Source: Chitinophagaceae bacterium UBA2467 | GTDB taxonomy: Bacteria > Bacteroidota > Bacteroidia > Chitinophagales > Chitinophagaceae | DNA length: 6,385 nt | Assembly: GCA_002342205.1 (NCBI GenBank) | Contig: DDPN01000035.1 | Location: 1-6,385 of the forward strand | Direction of reading: 5' to 3' | Shown: positions 1 through 4,636 of the stretch, one piece after another | Numbering within the stretch: the stretch's first letter is position 1 | Layout: each line of letters begins with the position of its first letter | Made by a program: the position numbers and the translations under genes | The notes under the pieces: generated by a model | What the model was told of the DNA's origin: nothing | Database searches by the model: none | What the model saw: the letters and a program-made list of their open reading frames with translations, nothing else

Positions 1-779
1 AGGTTACTATCATTCTTGATAAAGATCTCATTGGGCAGCTGGTAGAAAATCGAAATAAAAATATTCGTGGGTTTTTGGAAGCGAGAAGACCAGCTATTGC
101 TTATTTGGTGCCCGATACCACACCTGCTTATAAAGCAGGATTAAGACCTGGCGATAAAATTGTCTCAATTGATAGTTTTCGTTTTTCTTATTATGATGAA
201 TTGCAAGAAAGATTATCTGCTTATAAAGGAAAAAAAGTTTCTTTTGTTGTAGAGCGAAATGGAGTGGAGGTTCCGCTAAGTTTACCTGTGAGTGCTGAGG
301 GAAGATTAGGATTTCTTGCTTACGGGTACAGTTACCAACAAATGGATAGTTTGGGATGGGTTAAACTGGATGTAGAGCGGTTGTCTTTTCCTCAGGCCAT
401 TCCTGGCGGAGTAAAAAAAGCAGCATCTGAATTGCAGGATTATATTGATCAATTCAAAAAGATTTTAGATCCGGAAACTGGCGCTTACAAAGGGGTAGGC
501 GGGTTTAAGGCCATGGGTTCCATTTTCCCCGGAACTAGTTGGGATTGGGAGTCTTTTTGGAGAATCACTGCTTTCCTTTCAATCGTTTTAGCTTTTATGA
601 ATTTGTTGCCTATTCCTGCATTAGATGGGGGGCATGTACTATTTACGCTCTATGAAATGATCACAGGCCGAAAACCAAGTGATAAATTTTTAGAAGTTGC
701 TCAATTGGTTGGAATGGTTTTACTTTTATCCTTGATGGTATATGCCAACGCTAATGATTGGCTTGGTTGGGGAAAATAG
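1..779 (+). CDS. rseP: RIP zinc metalloprotease, RseP/site-2 protease type (5' truncated)
   Basis: This is the C-terminal 258 residues of a membrane-embedded site-2 protease, a family that cuts transmembrane segments such as those of anti-sigma factors. The frame is open from base 3, so the gene enters from the left; the TTG at 75 is an internal Leu, not a start. Numbering the visible residues, a PDZ domain spans about 27-100 (TTPAYKAGLRPGDKIVSI is its typical carboxylate-binding face). A hydrophobic segment from W186 leads into MNLLPIPALDGGH, whose L207-D208-G209 is the second zinc-ligand motif of the family. A last membrane segment lies at about 229-250. The HExxH zinc motif and the first membrane segments must lie upstream; full-length relatives are about 440 residues, so some 180 are missing. 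The substrate is unknown. The family call is firm; equivalence to E. coli RseP is inferred. Confidence 0.93.
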   Translation, partial: VTIILDKDLIGQLVENRNKNIRGFLEARRPAIAYLVPDTTPAYKAGLRPGDKIVSIDSFRFSYYDELQERLSAYKGKKVSFVVERNGVEVPLSLPVSAEGRLGFLAYGYSYQQMDSLGWVKLDVERLSFPQAIPGGVKKAASELQDYIDQFKKILDPETGAYKGVGGFKAMGSIFPGTSWDWESFWRITAFLSIVLAFMNLLPIPALDGGHVLFTLYEMITGRKPSDKFLEVAQLVGMVLLLSLMVYANANDWLGWGK

Positions 780-789
780 TTGAAATTTG
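758..789 (+). promoter_or_regulatory. candidate ssrA promoter (Bacteroidota type)
   Basis: TTG at 758-760 is followed after 21 bases by GAAATTTG at 782-789, which matches the Bacteroidota -7 element TAnnTTTG at five of six fixed positions. It overlaps the end of the protease gene. Transcription would begin a few bases before 800, so the tmRNA 5' end would need the usual RNase P trimming. This is a motif match only; cotranscription with the protease gene is the alternative. Confidence 0.35.
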
Positions 790-799
790 TTTCTTGATT

Positions 800-1188
800 G
801 GGGGCGTTTGGTTTTGACAGCATAGTTCTTTGAAAGTAGAAGCATGTACTGCGTTGCGTAATTAGCAGTTTAATCTGAATACGAAACTACAAATGGCAAT
901 ACTCAGTATGCCATGGCTGCCTAATCAGTGATTAAGTAGTCATATGGGCCGCCGGGCCGGTTGATCTGTTACCACGCCCCGCCGCCGACTCAACAAACAA
1001 TACAGGTTGCGGTAATCAGTCTCTTCTTGAAAGAGTAGTCACGCTGTTTACTTAAGTCAAATGTGACTACGAGTCAAATTGGTTCGTCCGGTTCCTGTTT
1101 GACTCCGACAATTAATTCCGGAATAAACATGTAGAAGACTTTCGGCGAATATGTTTGGACACCGGTTCGAATCCGGTCGCCTCCACTA
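800..1188 (+). ncRNA. ssrA: transfer-messenger RNA (tmRNA, one-piece)
   Basis: tmRNA enters stalled ribosomes as an alanyl-tRNA mimic, then supplies a short reading frame that tags the unfinished protein for proteolysis. The acceptor stem pairs GGGGGCG (800-806) with CGCCTCC (1178-1184), including the G-U at the third pair that alanyl-tRNA synthetase recognises. The T arm is ACCGG, TTCGAAT, CCGGT (1161-1177). A long P2 helix can form from 832-837 with 1138-1143 and 842-847 with 1127-1132. The tag frame is at 895-924. Downstream pseudoknot stems are visible: GTAGTCAC (1035-1042) with GTGACTAC (1063-1070), and GAGTCAAA (1071-1078) with TTTGACTC (1098-1105), whose loop TCCGG (1087-1091) can pair with CCGGA (1118-1122). 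The discriminator A is 1185. The next three bases are CTA rather than CCA, so the CCA end is probably added by enzyme and the templated mature RNA would stop at 1185. Confidence 0.96.
895..924 (+). other. tmRNA proteolysis tag reading frame (GNTQYAMAA)
   Basis: Within the tmRNA, the frame GGC AAT ACT CAG TAT GCC ATG GCT GCC TAA encodes GNTQYAMAA; with the alanine carried by the tRNA part, the tag would read A-GNTQYAMAA. Resumption on a Gly codon and a hydrophobic Ala-rich tail fit what is known for Bacteroidota, where tags end in YALAA or YAMAA. The stop codon lies inside a small hairpin (TAATC 922-926 with GATTA 930-934), the usual P5 position. The exact resume codon is inferred from the tail frame and from the A-rich stretch just before it. 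Confidence 0.88.
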
Positions 1189-1207
1189 AGTATTTTTTAG
1201 GTCCATA

Positions 1208-1276
1208 ATTTTCACAATTCAGATTGTTACGTACGCAATTTTTCCTAAATTGCACATAACCTAATCCTGTGAAAAT
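1208..1276. repeat. nested inverted repeats before the response regulator gene
   Basis: Two perfect inverted repeats sit one inside the other. The outer pair is ATTTTCACA (1208-1216) and TGTGAAAAT (1268-1276), 9 bp with 51 bases between. The inner pair is GCAATTT (1235-1241) and AAATTGC (1247-1253), 7 bp around the loop TTCCT. The outer right arm ends 8 bases before the ATG of the regulator. No T tract follows the inner hairpin, so it does not look like an intrinsic terminator for ssrA. Operator sites or a 5' UTR structure are both possible; the role is not known. Confidence 0.5.
1224..1253 (+). promoter_or_regulatory. weak promoter candidate for the response regulator
   Basis: TTG at 1224-1226 is followed after 19 bases by TAAATTGC (1246-1253), which matches TAnnTTTG at four of six fixed positions. 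The start of transcription would fall near 1258-1262, leaving a leader of about 25 bases. The -7 element is covered by the inner inverted repeat at 1235-1253. The match is weak and could be chance in AT-rich DNA. Confidence 0.25.
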
Positions 1277-1284
1277 CTTATCCT

Positions 1285-1920
1285 ATGGGCAAGATCACGC
1301 TCCTATTGGTCGATGATCATAAGCTTATTCGTGAATCCTGGTCTATTATTTTGAACGCGGATCCGCGTTTTGAAGTAATAGGGGAAACAAACGATGTTGA
1401 CCAAGCGGTCGAGTTTGTAAAAACAAGAAGACCCGACCTAATTCTAATGGACATAAACATGTCTCCCATAAACGGGTTTGACGCTACTAAAATTATTTTA
1501 AGAGAAGTCCCGGATGCACTTGTAGTAGCTATTTCTATGCATGCGCTCCCTGCCTATGCACGTCGCATGTTTCAGATGGGAGCAAAAGGATATGTGACTA
1601 AAAATTCTTCAAAAGAAGAATTTGTTTCCGCAATTCTTGAGGTTAAATCCGGAAATAAATTTATCTGTGAAGAAATAAAAAATATAGTGGCGCAACAGGA
1701 GCTAGAAGATGGAGGAGGGCACCCTGATATGAATTCTTTATCAAAAAGGGAGATCGAAGTTGTTCAATTAATAAAAGAAGGTCTTTCCTCTAAAGAAATT
1801 GCAAAGAGTCTCAATATTTCATTAAAGACAGTGGAGGTCCATCGCTATAATATTCTTCGCAAGTTGAAGTTGAAAAACACAGCGTCCCTAGTCAACTTTA
1901 TAAACGCGCAGGGTTACTAA
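1285..1920 (+). CDS. NarL/FixJ-type two-component response regulator (orphan)
   Basis: This 211-residue protein is a DNA-binding response regulator of usual length and order. The receiver domain (about 4-120) has the acidic pair D10-D11, the phospho-acceptor D56 in LILMDINMS, the switch residue S84 and the invariant K106 in GYVTK, so it should accept phosphate. A linker that is polar and Gly-rich near 140-148 leads to a LuxR-type helix-turn-helix (about 152-198, LSKREIEVVQLIKEGLSSKEIA through KTVEVHRYNILRKL). There is no histidine kinase gene next to it, so its partner must be encoded elsewhere. The ATG at 1285 places the receiver domain in its normal position; no Shine-Dalgarno site is seen, as is common in this phylum. 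It stands alone, about 100 bases after ssrA and 269 before the next gene, so it is probably a single transcript. Its targets cannot be told from the sequence. Confidence 0.93.
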   Translation: MGKITLLLVDDHKLIRESWSIILNADPRFEVIGETNDVDQAVEFVKTRRPDLILMDINMSPINGFDATKIILREVPDALVVAISMHALPAYARRMFQMGAKGYVTKNSSKEEFVSAILEVKSGNKFICEEIKNIVAQQELEDGGGHPDMNSLSKREIEVVQLIKEGLSSKEIAKSLNISLKTVEVHRYNILRKLKLKNTASLVNFINAQGY

Positions 1921-1967
1921 TCAAAGTGCATTAGGAAACTGTTTCTAAAAAATCATCTGTACTTTGT

Positions 1968-2005
1968 ACGTGGTGTTGCAGTCATTGGGCAGCCCTCACG
2001 TGGTG
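1968..2005 (+). repeat. direct repeat ACGTGGTG, 30-bp spacing
   Basis: The octamer ACGTGGTG occurs at 1968-1975 and again at 1998-2005, a period of 30 bp, close to three helical turns. The second copy is part of a CACGTG palindrome. It lies in the non-coding stretch 1921-2189, in which I find no convincing gene, RNA or terminator. Two copies of an octamer could be a pair of binding sites or a coincidence. Confidence 0.3.
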
Positions 2006-2121
2006 CCATACATGAACTCAGGAATAAAGAGAAAACCACCATTCCGAAAAGTAGAAAGAATTTTCCGCGCATAAGATTTTTCCTTTGAACGCAAATCTAG
2101 TCAATTTGTTATGTAGTTCAC

Positions 2122-2152
2122 TTGACAAGTGATAACCCTTTTATTAAATTTA
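2122..2152 (+). promoter_or_regulatory. promoter candidate for the exonuclease-GT-EamA run
   Basis: TTGACA at 2122-2127 is followed by TAAATTTA at 2145-2152. Counted from the TTG, the gap is 20 bases and the second box matches the Bacteroidota -7 element TAnnTTTG except for its last base. The same DNA also reads as a standard -35 (TTGACA) with a 17-base spacer to a partial -10 (TAAATT). Transcription would start near 2157-2160, giving a leader of about 30 bases to the ATG at 2190. This is the best promoter match in the window, but remains a motif match. Confidence 0.5.
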
Positions 2153-2189
2153 AGGTAAACCACTCACTGAAAATCATACCTTTACCACT

Positions 2190-2960
2190 ATGTTACAGCT
2201 TACCAAACCATTGGCATTCATCGATCTGGAAACGACAGGTGTCAATTTAGGGACTGATCGGATCATTGAAATTGCTATTGTGAAAGTCTTGACGGACGGA
2301 AATCGTTCTGTTAAACGTAAATTGATTAATCCCGGAATTTCTATTCCCAAAGCATCCAGTGATGTGCATGGAATCACTGATGAAATGGTCAAAGACGCAC
2401 CTTTTTTTAAACAGGTAGCGCAAGAATTAAAACAATTTTTAGATGGCTGTGACCTCGCTGGTTATAATTCCAATCGTTTTGACATTCCTTTACTCGTGGA
2501 AGAATTTTTACGAGCAGAAGTGGAGTTTGAAATGAAGGGCAGAAAAATGCTAGATGTCCAACAGATTTTTTACAAAATGGAACCTCGTACTTTATCTGCG
2601 GCTTATCAATTTTATTGTCAAAAATCGTTAGAGAATGCGCACTCTGCCGAGGTAGATGCCACCGCGACATTAGAAATCTTATCCTCGCAAGTGGAGCGAT
2701 ATCCTGCTTTGGGTAATACAGTAGACTCTATTTTAAAATCTGTTGGGGAGGAACAAATTATTGATTTTGCACGTCGCTTTGTTTGGGAGAATGGAGTGGA
2801 AGTTTTCAACTTTGGTAAATTCAAAGGAAAGCCAGTCGCTGAGGTATTACGAAGTGAGCCGCAGTACTATGATTGGATGATGAAAGGTGATTTTCCGCAG
2901 CATACTAAAAATAAGTTGACGGAAATATTTACGAGAACGATGCTAAAAAAGAATGGATAA
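2190..2960 (+). CDS. DEDDh-family 3'-5' exonuclease with C-terminal accessory domain
   Basis: This 256-residue protein belongs to the RNase T / DnaQ superfamily, which removes nucleotides from 3' ends using two metal ions. All catalytic residues are present: D12 and E14 in FIDLETTG (Exo I), D98 in NSNRFDIPLL (Exo II), and H151 with D156 in HSAEVDA (Exo III, the h form). The nuclease fold covers about 7-170. A short C-terminal domain follows (about 200-250) with FNFGKFKGKPVAEVL and PQYYDWMMKGDFP, a pattern seen in exonuclease-X-like proteins of Bacteroidota and in small stand-alone proteins; its function is not clear to me. It is not fused to a polymerase, so whether it acts in repair, proofreading or RNA turnover is open. 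It is the first gene of a tight run, and its stop overlaps the start of the next gene. The ATG at 2190 puts the Exo I motif at the expected distance from the N terminus. Confidence 0.93.
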   Translation: MLQLTKPLAFIDLETTGVNLGTDRIIEIAIVKVLTDGNRSVKRKLINPGISIPKASSDVHGITDEMVKDAPFFKQVAQELKQFLDGCDLAGYNSNRFDIPLLVEEFLRAEVEFEMKGRKMLDVQQIFYKMEPRTLSAAYQFYCQKSLENAHSAEVDATATLEILSSQVERYPALGNTVDSILKSVGEEQIIDFARRFVWENGVEVFNFGKFKGKPVAEVLRSEPQYYDWMMKGDFPQHTKNKLTEIFTRTMLKKNG

Positions 2961-3690
2961 ACTTGTCATAATTCCTACGTACAATGAACGGGAAAATATT
3001 CCCAGTATTCTTCAGGCAGTATTCAATTTGCCTGGAGAATTTCATGTGTTAGTGGTTGATGACGGATCTCCTGATCACACTGCCGATTTAGTAAAAGAAT
3101 TGATGTTGGTTTATCCGGACAAACTTTTTTTAGAGGAAAGAAAAGGAAAACTTGGCTTAGGTACTGCTTATATACATGGATTTCGTTGGGCCTTAACAAA
3201 AGGGTATTCTTTTATTTTTGAAATGGATGCAGATTTTTCACATAACCCTACTGATTTACTGCGTTTGTACGAGTCCTGCAAAAGCGGAGGGGCAGATGTA
3301 GCTGTCGGATCGCGATATGTAAAAGGGGGAGGAGTAGTCAATTGGCCAATTCTGCGTGTTTTACTTTCAAAAGGTGCCTCCTTATATACGAGATTACTTA
3401 CAGGCATGTCTGTCATGGATCCTACAGCGGGTTTTGTTTGTTATAAAGCATCTGTTTTGCAAGCTATGAATCTCGATGCTATTCGATTTGTGGGTTATGC
3501 GTTCCAAATTGAAATGAAATACGCAGCCTGGAAACTCGGATATGTAGTTCATGAAGTGCCCATTCTATTCCAGGATCGGACACTGGGTGCATCAAAAATG
3601 AATAAAGGAATTATCAAAGAAGGTGTAGTCGGCGTCTGGCGACTAAGAAACTATGCGGCAACCGCCCATTACGGCTCCAAACACAGTTAA
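2953..3690 (+). CDS. polyprenol monophosphomannose synthase-like glycosyltransferase (GT2, DPM1 type)
   Basis: This 245-residue protein resembles dolichol/polyprenol-phosphate mannose synthases, which move a sugar from a nucleotide donor to a lipid phosphate at the inner membrane face. The GT-A fold shows IIPTYNERENI (residues 6-16), VVDDGSPD (34-41) for nucleotide binding, and the metal-binding D92-A93-D94 in EMDADFSHNP. Further family blocks are GSRYVKGG (119-126), DPTAGFVCY (156-164) and the C-terminal EVPILFQDRTLGASKM (201-216). It has no C-terminal membrane segments, so it is the short soluble or peripheral form. The start overlaps the exonuclease stop by 8 bases (ATGGATAA), which suggests translational coupling. 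Donor and acceptor sugars are not determined by the sequence; GDP-mannose is the family norm, but bacterial members also use other donors. The product probably feeds envelope glycan or protein glycosylation. Confidence 0.92.
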   Translation: MDKLVIIPTYNERENIPSILQAVFNLPGEFHVLVVDDGSPDHTADLVKELMLVYPDKLFLEERKGKLGLGTAYIHGFRWALTKGYSFIFEMDADFSHNPTDLLRLYESCKSGGADVAVGSRYVKGGGVVNWPILRVLLSKGASLYTRLLTGMSVMDPTAGFVCYKASVLQAMNLDAIRFVGYAFQIEMKYAAWKLGYVVHEVPILFQDRTLGASKMNKGIIKEGVVGVWRLRNYAATAHYGSKHS

Positions 3691-3698
3691 CAATCTGC

Positions 3699-4574
3699 AT
3701 GCGAAAAGCCTTTTATCAATTGCATGGCGCTGTCCTACTCGCAGGATTTACAGGTATTCTTGGTCGGTTGATTACGCTGAATGAATTGATGATTGTTTTC
3801 TACCGGTTATTGATTACAGCCCTTACAATGTTTTTACTTTTTAGCTGGAAAAAGGCGATTGAAAAAACCACATCCAAACTTAAGCTTCAAATTCTTCTTG
3901 CCGCCATATTTGCTGCCTCTCATTGGCTTACCTTTTATGGAGCAATAAAATACGCTAATGTTTCGATTGCATTAGTGTGTTTTGCTTTAATTAGCTTTTT
4001 TACGGCCGTACTGGAGCCGGTCATTCTACAAAAGAAATTTGATGGTGCTGAGGTGATGCTGGGTATATTGACTCTTTTGGGTGTCTATATCATTTTTCAT
4101 TTTGATACGCAGTACACTACTGGTATTATTATGGGAGTCATTTCCGCATTATTAGCATCACTTTTTCCTATTCTCAATCGTGAGATATTAAGAAATACCA
4201 ATGTGGAAACCTTGCTAGTTTGGCAACAATCTTTTGGATTTTTGTTTATTGCGCTTCTTGTTCCATTCTATTTGAAGTGGGAGGAGGGGGTTCGTTTATT
4301 GCCCACGCTCAAAGATTGGGGTTGGTTATTGGTGCTCTCTTGGTTTTGTTCAGTTTGGGCCTTTCAGCTTTCTGGCGCAGCGTTAAAAAAATTATCTGCT
4401 TTCACGGTAAATCTTGCATTTAATTTAGAACCTGTATATGGAATACTGTTGGCTTTTGTTGTTTATCGGGAAGATCAGTTATTGAACAAATGGTTTTATG
4501 TTGGGTTGTCCTTTATTCTAATTGCGCTGGGGCTTCATATGCTTTTATTGAAGCGACGATCACGTAGTTTGTAA
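3699..4574 (+). CDS. EamA-family (drug/metabolite superfamily) transporter
   Basis: This 291-residue inner-membrane protein has about ten hydrophobic segments (near 8-27, 31-49, 63-83, 88-108, 117-134, 140-157, 171-190, 209-227, 234-257 and 266-284), arranged as two EamA repeats of five. Each repeat carries the family's Glu-Pro in its fourth helix: E106-P107 (AVLEPVIL) and E244-P245 (NLEPVYGILLAF). The tail KRRSRSL is basic and should stay in the cytoplasm. Members export or import amino acids, nucleotide-related compounds or other small metabolites; the substrate cannot be assigned here. It starts 8 bases after the glycosyltransferase stop and has no Shine-Dalgarno site, so it is likely read from the same transcript. 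Length and architecture are normal, with no sign of damage. Confidence 0.92.
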   Translation: MRKAFYQLHGAVLLAGFTGILGRLITLNELMIVFYRLLITALTMFLLFSWKKAIEKTTSKLKLQILLAAIFAASHWLTFYGAIKYANVSIALVCFALISFFTAVLEPVILQKKFDGAEVMLGILTLLGVYIIFHFDTQYTTGIIMGVISALLASLFPILNREILRNTNVETLLVWQQSFGFLFIALLVPFYLKWEEGVRLLPTLKDWGWLLVLSWFCSVWAFQLSGAALKKLSAFTVNLAFNLEPVYGILLAFVVYREDQLLNKWFYVGLSFILIALGLHMLLLKRRSRSL

Positions 4575-4611
4575 ATTATACTTTTACTTTACCTGAGTGA
4601 AATCTTTGGAG

Positions 4612-4636
4612 TATATTGAACCTATAATTCAATATA
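4612..4636. repeat. perfect 9-bp inverted repeat ending on the S9 peptidase start codon
   Basis: TATATTGAA (4612-4620), loop CCTATAA (4621-4627) and TTCAATATA (4628-4636) form a perfect 9-bp stem with a 7-base loop; its last base is the A of the ATG at 4636. No T tract follows, so it is not a usual terminator. A weak -7-like box, AATCTTTG, lies just before it at 4601-4608, without a matching TTG at the right distance. It could be an operator or a hairpin limiting ribosome access. Confidence 0.5.

Noticed and set aside
75..779. The protease gene starting at the TTG at 75
   Set aside because: The frame is open and RseP-like back to base 3, and the HExxH motif is still missing, so the true start lies upstream of the window.
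946..987. G/C-rich block in AT-rich surroundings as foreign DNA
   Set aside because: It lies within the tmRNA, where G/C-rich segments form pseudoknot stems, so RNA structure explains the composition.
1150..1190. ssrA 3' end as an attachment site of an integrated island
   Set aside because: I found no second copy of this sequence and no integrase gene in the window; the following genes look like normal chromosomal genes.
1189..1200. T run at 1193-1198 as an intrinsic terminator of ssrA
   Set aside because: The only hairpin before it is the tmRNA's own T arm and acceptor stem; there is no separate stem, so a distinct terminator cannot be supported.
1931..1954. Imperfect palindrome TTAGGAAAC-TG-TTTCTAA after the response regulator as a terminator
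   Set aside because: The stem has a bulge and a very small loop, and is followed by A residues rather than T residues on the + strand.
2174..2824. Minus-strand open frames across the exonuclease gene
   Set aside because: They lie opposite a gene with complete catalytic motifs, resemble no family, and are best read as shadows.
4220..4423. Plus-strand 67-codon frame inside the EamA gene
   Set aside because: It is an alternative frame within a transporter gene with both EamA repeats intact.
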